DNA from: Clostridium intestinale DSM 6191
GTDB taxonomy: Bacteria > Bacillota > Clostridia > Clostridiales > Clostridiaceae
NCBI RefSeq assembly: GCF_900130055.1
Contig: NZ_FQXU01000015.1
Location: 1-64,000, forward strand
DNA: 64,000 nt
Reading direction: 5' to 3'
The notes under the pieces are model-generated. The model was not told where the DNA came from and made no database searches. It saw nothing but the letters and a program-made list of their open reading frames with translations. Of the stretch, positions 55,267 through 63,962 are shown piece by piece (positions within the stretch are counted from its first letter, which is position 1; each line of letters starts with the position of its first letter). A program made the position numbers and the translations under genes.

Positions 55267-56385
55267 ATGAAACCTTTATCTGTTAGTAAATATATAAAAA
55301 ATAACAAAAAGTCCTATATAACTTCAATAATAGCTATAGCTTTATCTATTATCTTAGGATATGGAGTAGAGTGTTTTATAGAGTCTATATCAGAAAGCTC
55401 ATATTCATCTCAAGTGAAGCCATTAGAAAAGGCATTTACAATAAGTAGAATTAGTGATAAAGAGATATCTTTAGAGTATGTAGATAAGTTAAAGAAAAGT
55501 GATCTTGTAGAAAAGTTAATACCTACAAAGATATCTTATGTAAAATATTCTACCCAGGGAAGTGTCAGTAATGTAAGAATATTTTCTATACTTCCAGAGG
55601 ATAGAGAATATTTTATGAATGAATATGACATTACTCTTGAAAAAGGGAGCCTTCCAGAAGAGGGACAAAAAGAGATAGCTATAGATGAGAGGGTAGCTAC
55701 AAATAATAATGTATCTATTGGGGATAGTTTAGGAGATAGCAAAATTGTAGGGATTTTAAATAGTGAATATTTTTTATCCTTAAGTAGCTATTCGTCTACT
55801 TCTGATGAAGTTAGTAGATATAAAGATATTAGTAAAGATGATTTGATAAAACATGAGATGGTGATATTTCCCAATGATGATAAAAGAGATGATTTAGATC
55901 AATTAATAAGGACATTCTCTAAAAAGGATATAAATTATAGCATATTATCAGAGGGAATGGAAAAATATCAAAGTGGAACGGCATCTTCAAAACAAATACT
56001 AGATGCACTTTTTGTTCTTATCGTTATTGTTATGGTGGTTACTTTATCAAGCTCTAAATATGCGCAATTCATAAATAGAAAAATAGAGTTTGGTATATTA
56101 AATGCTTTAGGATATAGCAGAGGAATGTTGATGGAAAGAGCATTAAAGGAAGTGTTGATATTTAATTTATCTGGATTTGTAGTAGGCATTATATTAGGAG
56201 TAGCTACTAGTTTTATTGTAACAAAAGCAGCTTTTACTGATCTAGGAGCAATTGGCGTGTTTATAAGCATTAAGGGTATAGTAATATCTTTACTGACACC
56301 AGCTTTTACAGCTTTATTTACATTAATACCAATTTACAGAGTTTTAGGTAAATTAGATGCTATAACTATCATTGAGGAGGGATAA
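55267..56385 (+). CDS. ABC transporter permease, FtsX type (first subunit)
   Basis: A 372-residue permease with one N-terminal helix (about 15-37), an extracellular domain of about 200 residues and three C-terminal helices (about 240-355), ending in the FtsX-like ALFTLIPIYRVLGKLDAITIIEEG. GGGAGG precedes the ATG. With the ATPase and second permease that follow it forms one transporter; single FtsX halves normally act as dimers, here presumably as a heterodimer. Confidence 0.88.
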   Translation: MKPLSVSKYIKNNKKSYITSIIAIALSIILGYGVECFIESISESSYSSQVKPLEKAFTISRISDKEISLEYVDKLKKSDLVEKLIPTKISYVKYSTQGSVSNVRIFSILPEDREYFMNEYDITLEKGSLPEEGQKEIAIDERVATNNNVSIGDSLGDSKIVGILNSEYFLSLSSYSSTSDEVSRYKDISKDDLIKHEMVIFPNDDKRDDLDQLIRTFSKKDINYSILSEGMEKYQSGTASSKQILDALFVLIVIVMVVTLSSSKYAQFINRKIEFGILNALGYSRGMLMERALKEVLIFNLSGFVVGIILGVATSFIVTKAAFTDLGAIGVFISIKGIVISLLTPAFTALFTLIPIYRVLGKLDAITIIEEG

Positions 56386-56386
56386 A

Positions 56387-57061
56387 ATGATTTTTAATAT
56401 AGAAAATTTAAATATGATATATGATATGGAAAAAGAAGCTATGACCTATGCGGTAAAAAATATAAATTTAAGTTTAGAGAACAATAAAATGATAGGAATT
56501 ATGGGACCTTCAGGAAGTGGAAAAAGTTCATTGATTTATTCAATGGCTGGATTAAAGAAACCAACTTCAGGAAAAATATCTTATAATGGACAAGACTATG
56601 AGAGCATGAGTTTGAATGCTTTAGCTAAGCTAAGAAAAAAAGAGTTTGGATTTATATTTCAGAGACATTTTTTAATTGAGTACATGAGTGTTCTTGATAA
56701 TATATTAGTTCCTATAAACTCTAATTCAAAAGCTGACAAGCAAAGAGCAATAGAACTTCTAGGCAGGATGGGAATAGAGAATCTGTATAATAAAAAACCT
56801 TCAAAACTTTCAGGAGGGCAAAGACAAAAGGTTGCAATTGCTAGAGCTCTTATAAATAATCCTAAGGTGATTTTTGGAGATGAACTTACAGCTGCTTTAG
56901 ATCATGAAAGTTCTTCAGAAGTAATGAAGATGTTAGATGAATATAAGAAAAATGCTCTTATTGTAATTGTTACTCATGATAAAACTATTTTAAAAGATGC
57001 AGATGCAATAGTTAATATTTGGGATGGAAGTATAACTTCCATTGAAGAAAAAGAGAGGTGA
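56387..57061 (+). CDS. ABC transporter ATP-binding protein
   Basis: A 224-residue ATPase beginning one base after the permease stop, with GAGGAGGG at 56374-56381. Walker A GPSGSGKSS, Q-loop FIFQRHFLIEYMSVLDN, signature LSGGQRQKVAIARAL and Walker B VIFGDELTAALD. In that last motif the usual ADEPT is GDELT: Glu is kept and Pro is replaced by Leu. Confidence 0.94.
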   Translation: MIFNIENLNMIYDMEKEAMTYAVKNINLSLENNKMIGIMGPSGSGKSSLIYSMAGLKKPTSGKISYNGQDYESMSLNALAKLRKKEFGFIFQRHFLIEYMSVLDNILVPINSNSKADKQRAIELLGRMGIENLYNKKPSKLSGGQRQKVAIARALINNPKVIFGDELTAALDHESSSEVMKMLDEYKKNALIVIVTHDKTILKDADAIVNIWDGSITSIEEKER

Positions 57062-57065
57062 TACT

Positions 57066-58172
57066 ATGAGGCCACTTTCTCCACTAAAATATATATTAGC
57101 TAATATTAAAAAAGTTTTAATAACTATAATAACTGTAGCTATAGGTGTTTTTGTAGTATATTTTTATTCTTTAATAAGTGCAACAACAGAGGAATTGGTT
57201 GATCTGACAGGTGGTAACTTTGTAGAGAATCATAGTATAGTATATTCTAAAAGTTATGTTGAGATTCCAAAGAGCATAATAGAGGATCTTAAAAGTAGTA
57301 GTAATACAAAGAGCTTAATTCCTATTAAACCTATTGCAGGCAGCCTTAAATATTCTCTAGGATTAGGTTCTTCAAGTTTTGATGTTGAAAATTTGTATAG
57401 TGAAGATATAGTAGGCTTGATGGACGCTCTGGATCAAAATATTGTTGAAGGAAGTATTCCTAAAGAAAACTCAAATGATATTCTAATTCATTTAAGATAT
57501 GCTAAACAAAATAATCTAAAAATAGGTTCAATAATAAATGAAGATAATTCAAACTTAAATAAAGAATATAAAGTTTCGGGAATAATGGATGGAGAGAATA
57601 TAATAGCCATAGTAAATACAGATAGTGAAATGAAAAGAGAAGAGGCTTTTACAAGGGGATTTATTTATAGTACTTATGATAATAGTAGCAAAGATATGAG
57701 TGCTATAAAAGAGAAGCTATCTGCAGATATAGATGTGATAGATTATAAATATATGGAAGACAATTTTAAAGAAATGATGATAGGTATGAATTCGCTTAGT
57801 TATATAATGAGTACTTTTATAATTATAGTTTTGTGTATAACATTAGGGAATTTAAATTACATTATATTTAAAAATAGAATTAGCGAATTTTTTATAATGC
57901 ACGCCATGGGATATAAAAATGCAACATTAATGACTAAATTATGGAGAGAAAATTTGATCTTGTGCTTAGTAGGATATGGCTTAGGTATATTTATGTGTAT
58001 TATGACGGTTAGTATATTAAATTTAACTATATTTAATCCAGTTGGAAAACCATTTTTACTGTTAAGTAAGTCTGGATTTATAGCATCATTTATAATACCT
58101 TTATTTGTATCGTTATTTAGTTTAATTCCATGTTTGACTTCAAAATACAGAGATAAAATAAATATAGGTTAA
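57066..58172 (+). CDS. ABC transporter permease, FtsX type (second subunit)
   Basis: A 368-residue permease, start at 57066 with GAGAGGTG five bases upstream. The layout equals that of the first permease: one N-terminal helix, an extracellular domain and three C-terminal helices (about 245-355). The two subunits are diverged paralogues (both begin MRPLSPLKYI/MKPLSVSKYI). They flank one ATPase gene and are probably regulated by the two-component genes. Confidence 0.88.
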   Translation: MRPLSPLKYILANIKKVLITIITVAIGVFVVYFYSLISATTEELVDLTGGNFVENHSIVYSKSYVEIPKSIIEDLKSSSNTKSLIPIKPIAGSLKYSLGLGSSSFDVENLYSEDIVGLMDALDQNIVEGSIPKENSNDILIHLRYAKQNNLKIGSIINEDNSNLNKEYKVSGIMDGENIIAIVNTDSEMKREEAFTRGFIYSTYDNSSKDMSAIKEKLSADIDVIDYKYMEDNFKEMMIGMNSLSYIMSTFIIIVLCITLGNLNYIIFKNRISEFFIMHAMGYKNATLMTKLWRENLILCLVGYGLGIFMCIMTVSILNLTIFNPVGKPFLLLSKSGFIASFIIPLFVSLFSLIPCLTSKYRDKINIG

Positions 58173-58182
58173 TAATATTTTT

Positions 58183-58214
58183 ATAAAAGGAGTTTATGTT
58201 AAAACTCCTTTTTA
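58183..58214 (+). terminator. Terminator after the second ABC set
   Basis: AAAAGGAGTTT (58185-58195) pairs with AAACTCCTTTT (58202-58212), with flanking A/T tracts. Confidence 0.88.
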
Positions 58215-58278
58215 TGTTTTGCGAATAGTTAATAAATACTTTATAATATTGTTTAGATAAAGTAGGAGGGGTATTTAT

Positions 58279-59088
58279 ATGAATGAAGTTATTTATCGAT
58301 TGTTATTTTTGGTTAATTCTAATAAAGAAAAAGATATATATTACACAATTGCATGGACGATGCTGAATAATATAAAAAAAGTTCCCAAATTAAATATAAA
58401 TCAATTGGCAGATATGTGCTATACATCATCAGCTACAATAAGTAGATTTATCAAAAAATTAGAATATGAGAGTTTTAGTGAATTTAAAGAACAGGTGGAT
58501 TTGAATTTAAAATATTATAGGCTTAAAGCTTCTTTTAATCCTAAATTTATACAAGAGAAATCATCAAACCCAGATGAACTTACAAATGATTTTTATGATT
58601 TAGTTATTAATAATTTAAAACAAACCTCTGAAAATTTAGATATAAGAAAACTAGATAAATTGGTGGAGTATATATATAGATATAAAAAGATTGCTTTTTT
58701 TGGAATGCAGTTTTCACAATATATTTCTATGGAGATACAAACAATGCTTTTGATGCTTGGTAAACTAGTAACAGCATTTGTTGATATGCAGGAGCAATAT
58801 CAGTATGTTGATGATATGGATGAGAATTCTCTTGCTATAATTTTAACAGTGGCTGGAAGAGTAGCTAATACAGAGCTTATTAAAAAGATAAAAAATAAAA
58901 AAGCAAAACTTGTAATAATAACTCAAAATCCAAACACTCAATATATGGAAGAGGCTGATTTGGTGTTGTTATACGGGAATCCAGATGTTAAAAGTATAGA
59001 ATCGCTAGTAGGAGGCAGATATGCACTTTTAAGCGTAATCGATATGATTTATTATAGATATGAGTCTTTGTATAATCACACTAAATAA
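58279..59088 (+). CDS. RpiR/MurR-family transcriptional regulator
   Basis: A 269-residue protein with an N-terminal HTH_6 domain (KLNINQLADMCYTSSATISRFIKKLEYESFSEFKEQV) and a C-terminal SIS domain, about residues 115-250, that in this family binds a phosphosugar (MurNAc 6-phosphate in MurR, ribose phosphate in RpiR). It is followed after 18 bases by a VanX-type dipeptidase lipoprotein, so the two are probably one operon concerned with cell-wall turnover (inference). GGAGGGG precedes the start. Confidence 0.88.
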   Translation: MNEVIYRLLFLVNSNKEKDIYYTIAWTMLNNIKKVPKLNINQLADMCYTSSATISRFIKKLEYESFSEFKEQVDLNLKYYRLKASFNPKFIQEKSSNPDELTNDFYDLVINNLKQTSENLDIRKLDKLVEYIYRYKKIAFFGMQFSQYISMEIQTMLLMLGKLVTAFVDMQEQYQYVDDMDENSLAIILTVAGRVANTELIKKIKNKKAKLVIITQNPNTQYMEEADLVLLYGNPDVKSIESLVGGRYALLSVIDMIYYRYESLYNHTK

Positions 59089-59106
59089 AAATAGGAGGAA
59101 ATATTT

Positions 59107-59877
59107 TTGAGAAAAATATGGTCACTTATTCTGATCTTATCGGTTACCGTAAACCTTTTTGCTGTTTCGTGTAATAGAAATATAAAAAATAATAAGACGG
59201 CTAAAGTTGTTGAAGAAATTAATATAGATGAAGAGCAAGATTTTAAAGAAGTTGAGAGTAAGAAAGACGTTAATATATCAAATGAAATAGAGAACGAAGA
59301 ACAAATAGAAGAACCTAAAGAAATTAATGGCTTTGTTTTATTACAGGAAATGGATAAAGATTTTGTGATAGATTTAAGATACGCAACAGAAAATAATTTT
59401 ACTAAACAAAAAGTTTATCCTAATGACATATGTGTATTAAGAAAAGATACTGCGGTGAAGTTAGTAAAGGCAAATGAAGAATTTAAAAAACTAGGATATA
59501 GAATAAAAATTTGGGATGCGTATAGACCAGTTTATGTGCAAAGAATATTTTGGAACATAGTGAAAGACAGTAGATTTGTTGCAAATCCAGATAACGGTGG
59601 CTCAATACATAATAAAGGCTGTGCTGTTGATATTACCCTTGTTGATAAAGAATGGAAAGAGTTGATGATGCCGTCTAGTTTTGATGACTTTTCAGAAAAG
59701 GCGTATAGAGGTAACACTAATATGAGTGATGAGGCTAAAAGTAATATGAGCATTTTAACTAACATAATGGTTCAAAGCGGGTTTAAGATTATTGATACTG
59801 AGTGGTGGCATTTTGATGATACTGACTCAGGGAAGTATAATATTGAAGATGTAGATTTAAACCTATTTCTTAACTAA
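59107..59877 (+). CDS. VanX-type D-alanyl-D-alanine dipeptidase lipoprotein
   Basis: A 256-residue protein starting at TTG, with AGGAGG eight bases upstream. It has a lipoprotein signal (lipobox AVS-Cys22), an acidic linker, and a D-Ala-D-Ala dipeptidase domain of the VanX/DdpX family. Expected residues are present: Arg in WDAYRP, zinc ligands His168 and Asp175 (SIHNKGCAVD) and His235 with Glu232 (TEWWHFDD). Outside the cell it would release D-alanine from peptidoglycan-derived dipeptide. There is no vanA/vanH partner here, so it is a recycling or turnover enzyme rather than a vancomycin-resistance cassette. Confidence 0.9.
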   Translation: MRKIWSLILILSVTVNLFAVSCNRNIKNNKTAKVVEEINIDEEQDFKEVESKKDVNISNEIENEEQIEEPKEINGFVLLQEMDKDFVIDLRYATENNFTKQKVYPNDICVLRKDTAVKLVKANEEFKKLGYRIKIWDAYRPVYVQRIFWNIVKDSRFVANPDNGGSIHNKGCAVDITLVDKEWKELMMPSSFDDFSEKAYRGNTNMSDEAKSNMSILTNIMVQSGFKIIDTEWWHFDDTDSGKYNIEDVDLNLFLN

Positions 59878-59878
59878 A

Positions 59879-59927
59879 AGACAGTATATAGATTTATTAA
59901 AAGTAATTCTATATACTGTCTCAATTT
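59879..59927. terminator. Bidirectional terminator between the dipeptidase and symporter genes
   Basis: A perfect 14-bp stem (59879-59892 with 59908-59921) between converging stops, followed on the + strand by a T-rich tail. Confidence 0.82.
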
Positions 59928-61295
59928 TTAAGCTGCTTTATTTAATTTTATTTCATTAAAGTAGCTTTTGGTTTCTCCTATTATTACTTTTCTTAAGCCT
60001 ACTAATCCAACTAAATTAGGAAGTGCCATTAGACCATTTACTATATCAGCTATAATCCATATTAGTTCAAGTTTCATGAAAATAGATGAAGCAATTGCTA
60101 CTAGAAATATTATTTTATATGGAAGAATTCCTTTTACTCCAAATAAGTACTCTGTACACCTTTCTCCATAATAATTCCAGCCTATTATAGTTGTGAATGC
60201 AAAGAAAATAAGTCCAATTGTGACTATAAATTGACCAATCATCGGAAAGTTACCAAAACCTGCTTTAAAAGCTTCTGTGGTTACTTGCGCACCTGAATAT
60301 TCAGAGCTATTCCACATTCCTGTTATAACTAAAGTTAGTCCTGTCATAGTACAAACAATTATTGTGTCAATAAATGTTCCTGTCATGGAAATTAAACCTT
60401 GTCTAACACAAGATTTTGTTTTAGCAGCAGCAGCAGCTATAGGTGCGCTACCTAATCCAGATTCATTTGAAAAAACACCTCTGGCTATTCCTTTTTGCAT
60501 TGATGTTAATATAGTAACACCTAGAGCCCCACCAAAGGCCGCAGACGGAGAAAATGCGCTGCGAACTATTAAAGATATAGCGTCAGGTAGTTTTGATATG
60601 TTTGTAATTAATATTATTAGTGCGCCTAATACATAAAATATAGCCATAAATGGAACTATAAGTTCCGCTGCTTTAGATATCTTTTTTATACCACCTATTG
60701 TTATTAGTCCTACTATAATTGTTAATAATGCTATTGTAGCAAATTGAGGAACTTTAAATGTAATATTAACTGCGCTTGATATAGAATTTACTTGCGTGAA
60801 TGTTCCCATTCCTAAGAGTGCAACACATATTCCAAAAAAAGCAAATGCTTTAGCTAACCACTTAATTCCTAACCCTTTTTCTATATAATACATTGGCCCA
60901 CCTGACATTTGGCCATTTTTATCTACCACACGATATTTTATAGCTAGTAATCCTTCAGCATATTTAGTAGCCATACCAAATAATGCAGCCACCCACATCC
61001 AAAATAGTGCTCCTGGACCTCCGGCTGCAAGAGCAGTCGCAACTCCAACTATGTTACCAGTTCCTATTGTAGCAGCAAGAGCAGTACAAAGAGCTGCAAA
61101 ACTACTTATGTCCCCATCTCCATCATAATCTTCATCTTTAGAAAAAAGATACTTAAATGCTAGTGGTAGTTTGAATATTTGTAGCAAACCTAGTTTTATG
61201 GTAAGGTAGATACCTGTCCCAATTAGTAGAATTAGTAAGGGTGGACCCCAAACTAAATCATCAATTTTTGAAAATAATTGTGTTAAGTTTTCCAT
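59928..61295 (-). CDS. Alanine/glycine:cation symporter (AGCS family)
   Basis: A 455-residue transporter on the minus strand with about ten to eleven helices. Signatures of the family are FAALCTALAATIGTGNIVGVATALAAGGPGALFWMWV near residue 65, the following KYRVVDKNGQMSGGPMYYIEKGLG, and GVFSNESGLGSAPIAAAAAKT. It takes up alanine or glycine with sodium or protons. GGGGG stands before the ATG. The convergent dipeptidase would release D-alanine, but members of this family are best known for L-alanine, so a functional link is only a possibility. Confidence 0.93.
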   Translation of the reverse strand: MENLTQLFSKIDDLVWGPPLLILLIGTGIYLTIKLGLLQIFKLPLAFKYLFSKDEDYDGDGDISSFAALCTALAATIGTGNIVGVATALAAGGPGALFWMWVAALFGMATKYAEGLLAIKYRVVDKNGQMSGGPMYYIEKGLGIKWLAKAFAFFGICVALLGMGTFTQVNSISSAVNITFKVPQFATIALLTIIVGLITIGGIKKISKAAELIVPFMAIFYVLGALIILITNISKLPDAISLIVRSAFSPSAAFGGALGVTILTSMQKGIARGVFSNESGLGSAPIAAAAAKTKSCVRQGLISMTGTFIDTIIVCTMTGLTLVITGMWNSSEYSGAQVTTEAFKAGFGNFPMIGQFIVTIGLIFFAFTTIIGWNYYGERCTEYLFGVKGILPYKIIFLVAIASSIFMKLELIWIIADIVNGLMALPNLVGLVGLRKVIIGETKSYFNEIKLNKAA

Positions 61296-61633
61296 TAGAT
61301 TTTAGCCCCCTATTAATAGTTGTTTTACTATTTTTACAAAATAGATATAAATCACAAAGTAATATCATAAGCGAATTATTTGTAATAGATTTATAAAAAT
61401 AGAAATAAAAACAGCTTATATTGTTAAATTTAAGCTTGTGATAATGTGATTATATCAAATTTAATCTTATAGTGAAAGAATTAAATTTTTCATCAGTTTT
61501 TTTATTAATAATTATCGCGAAATAATATCGTAGTTATAAAATTTTTGTAAAAAATTTAACAATGAATAAAGAGGTATATGAATTAAAACGTAGAATTATA
61601 ATTTCTATAGGGAGTATAAGGAGGAGTATTATT
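61296..61633. other. Intergenic region between the symporter and the AAA+ ATPase genes
   Basis: A divergent, very A+T-rich control region of 338 bases. It contains the ribosome binding sites of both flanking genes. I see no -35/-10 pair, palindrome or RNA element that I could support. An in-frame ATG at 61562 lies within it but lacks a site. Confidence 0.5.
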
Positions 61634-62974
61634 ATGATAAGCAATAAGATAAGAAGGATGAAAATTAATTTAGAATCCTTAGGAATATATAGGAATTTAC
61701 TAAAGGATTCTGTTATTGAAAAATTGCATAAACTAATTAATTATCTAGATAGGAATGAAGATACAATTAGTGAAATAATTAACTTATATAATGATTTTTA
61801 TTATGAGATGATGGAAATTAATAATGGATTTGGTTTAAAACAATATATAATAAATAAGATAATATTAAGCGAAAACATATTTTCTAAGAAGGCTCAAAGA
61901 GATAACTTATGTAATATAGGATTTTCAATTAAACAAGCTGTAGTAAATGACTTAGATTCCTTAGAAAGTATAGGGAGTTTTACAGCAGAATATATAAAAG
62001 AACTATTTATAGAAGATGAAAATAATCCATATTTTGAGTTAGATAAACTACAAAATCTTGGGGAATGGGAAACGGAAACTATAGATGATGTATATATTGA
62101 AAGTAATTTTATAGTAGATAGGTTTATGAATACTTCTCCTTGGAGTGTTTTAATTAATGATTTAGCTATAGTTTATAAAAATAATGGTATTGGTATATTT
62201 GGTGAATACAAAGGTTTCTTATGGGAAGGAAATGAGCTAAAAGGGGTACAATCATTAGATCCCATAAGACTTGAGGAACTAGTTAATTATGAAAGAGAGA
62301 GGAAAATAATAGTAGATAATACTATTTCATTTTTGAAGGGATATAAAGCTAATAATGTTTTATTATATGGTAGTAGAGGAACTGGTAAATCATCTACAGT
62401 AAAGGCTTTATTAAATGAGTATTATACAGAGGGACTGAGAGTCATAGAAATTCCTAAACAGTATATAAGTACATTTCCTAAACTAATAGGAATAATAAAA
62501 GATATACCGCAAAAGTTTATATTGTTTATAGATGATTTAGCTTTTGGAGATAGTGAAGATACTTATACAGCCCTCAAAGCAGTTTTAGAAGGTGGATTAG
62601 AGACAAAACCTGATAATATAATAATATATGCTACATCAAATAGAAGACATTTAGTTAAAGAAAAGTTTAGTGATCGAGATGGTATGAGGTTATCAGGAGC
62701 TGGTGACGAAGTCCATGCTGCAGATGCAATGCAAGAAAAACTATCTTTATCAGATAGATTTGGGATAACTGTAACGTTTATATCACCAACTCAAAAGGAG
62801 TATTTAGAGATAGTAGATTCTTTAGCTAAAGCTAGAGGGATAGAACCAACAGAAGAAATTCATAAAAGGGCTATTCAATGGGAAATGAGTTACAACGGAA
62901 GATCACCAAGAACAGCACGACAATTTGTAGATTGGCTTGAAGGAGAAATTTGTCAAAAAAAAATTAAAACTTAA
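61634..62974 (+). CDS. DUF815-family AAA+ ATPase
   Basis: A 446-residue protein, with the start at 61634 chosen for AAGGAGGAG at 61618-61626. Residues 1 to about 210 are a helical region of unknown function. The rest is the DUF815 ATPase with Walker A YGSRGTGKSS, Walker B KFILFIDDLAF, the sensor segment IIYATSNRRHLV and the C-terminal YNGRSPRTARQFVDWL. Proteins of this family resemble MoxR or DnaC-type ATPases in fold, but their role is unknown. No partner gene is adjacent. Confidence 0.88.
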   Translation: MISNKIRRMKINLESLGIYRNLLKDSVIEKLHKLINYLDRNEDTISEIINLYNDFYYEMMEINNGFGLKQYIINKIILSENIFSKKAQRDNLCNIGFSIKQAVVNDLDSLESIGSFTAEYIKELFIEDENNPYFELDKLQNLGEWETETIDDVYIESNFIVDRFMNTSPWSVLINDLAIVYKNNGIGIFGEYKGFLWEGNELKGVQSLDPIRLEELVNYERERKIIVDNTISFLKGYKANNVLLYGSRGTGKSSTVKALLNEYYTEGLRVIEIPKQYISTFPKLIGIIKDIPQKFILFIDDLAFGDSEDTYTALKAVLEGGLETKPDNIIIYATSNRRHLVKEKFSDRDGMRLSGAGDEVHAADAMQEKLSLSDRFGITVTFISPTQKEYLEIVDSLAKARGIEPTEEIHKRAIQWEMSYNGRSPRTARQFVDWLEGEICQKKIKT

Positions 62975-62986
62975 GTGTGATGAAGT

Positions 62987-63026
62987 ATATAAAAGATCAT
63001 ATAACATATGGTCTTTTATATTTTGT
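62987..63026 (+). terminator. Terminator after the AAA+ ATPase gene
   Basis: A 16-bp stem with one wobble (62987-63002 with 63006-63021), loop AAC, then a T run. Confidence 0.8.
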
Positions 63027-63066
63027 CAAAAAATATAATTAAATAATAGAAATAATTAAAATACAA

Positions 63067-63095
63067 TTGACTAGATAGTAAGAGAATATTAAGAT
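63067..63095 (+). promoter_or_regulatory. Putative promoter of the LytTR regulator
   Basis: TTGACT (63067-63072), a 17-base spacer and TAAGAT (63090-63095). It leaves a leader of about 120 bases. Confidence 0.5.
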
Positions 63096-63161
63096 AAAAT
63101 AAAGTAGTAGAGTAAAATTTTATATAGATATATATAAGGTAAACTCTAAAAATCAATTTTT

Positions 63162-63196
63162 AACTACGGCGAAATAGGCTGTAGTTTTAGTTTTGT
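63162..63196 (+). promoter_or_regulatory. Hairpin with T-rich tail in the LytTR leader
   Basis: AACTACGGC (63162-63170) pairs with GCTGTAGTT (63178-63186), one wobble, followed by TTAGTTTTG. It is placed between the promoter and the ribosome binding site AAGGGGG (63207-63213). It could be an attenuator or a short structured leader. Confidence 0.4.
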
Positions 63197-63221
63197 TAAT
63201 TGACTTAAGGGGGATTAAGAC

Positions 63222-63947
63222 TTGTCAAATTTACTTTTAATAGAGGATGAGAGATATCAAGTAGAATCATTAATTAAAATTATTCAAGAGTTATCCTTAG
63301 ATATAAATATTTTTCATGCTGATAGTGAGGCTAAGGGACTTGAAATATTAAATAAAGTACCTATAGATTTTTTTTACATAGACATAGAATTAAAGGAAGG
63401 TTCTGGTATAAGTTTAGCTAATAAAATAAGAATTATAGATAAATATAAACTTGCTTGGATAATATTTATTACTTCAAATTCTAGCTATATGCTAAATGCT
63501 TTTAAAAAAATTCATTGCTACGATTATATTATAAAACCAATTAAAAAAGAAAAAATACAAAATATGACAAAACTTTTATATGAAAATAGTTATGCTAAAG
63601 AAGATAATGAAACGAAGTTAGACAAGCAATATGTAGTATTTGAAAGTAGAGGCGTAAGGCTTAAGTTTTATATCGATGAAATCGTGTTTATAGAAGTTAA
63701 AATAAGAACTTTAACTGTTTATACAAAATTTGGTGTATACGAGATAGACAAGTTATCTTTGAAAAAAGCTTTAGAGAAAATTAATAGTGAAGATATAGTG
63801 CAAAGTCATAGAGCCTACGCTGTTAATAAAAAATATATCAAAGAAATTAGGCAGATATCTGTAACAAGTAGTGAAATATACTTTAGAGGATGCGAAGATA
63901 AAGCGTATTTGGGCTCTAAATTTAAATTGAATTTTGAAAATATATAG
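63222..63947 (+). CDS. LytTR-family response regulator (AgrA/LytR type)
   Basis: A 241-residue protein starting at TTG after AAGGGGG. Residues 1-120 are a receiver domain with the acidic pair ED at 8-10 and the phosphorylated Asp54 (FFYIDIELKEGSG). Residues about 145-240 form the LytTR DNA-binding domain (FYIDEIVFIEVKIRTLTVYTKFG, VQSHRAYAVNKKYIKEI). Such regulators pair with GHKL-type kinases in quorum sensing or cell-wall control. The reading frame that begins right after it may be that kinase. Confidence 0.92.
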   Translation: MSNLLLIEDERYQVESLIKIIQELSLDINIFHADSEAKGLEILNKVPIDFFYIDIELKEGSGISLANKIRIIDKYKLAWIIFITSNSSYMLNAFKKIHCYDYIIKPIKKEKIQNMTKLLYENSYAKEDNETKLDKQYVVFESRGVRLKFYIDEIVFIEVKIRTLTVYTKFGVYEIDKLSLKKALEKINSEDIVQSHRAYAVNKKYIKEIRQISVTSSEIYFRGCEDKAYLGSKFKLNFENI

Positions 63948-63962
63948 AGGTTGGAGTTGGGG

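Noticed and set aside
59107-59877. Vancomycin-resistance cassette
   Set aside because: Only the VanX-type gene is present, without ligase, dehydrogenase or VanRS genes, and the protein appears exported.
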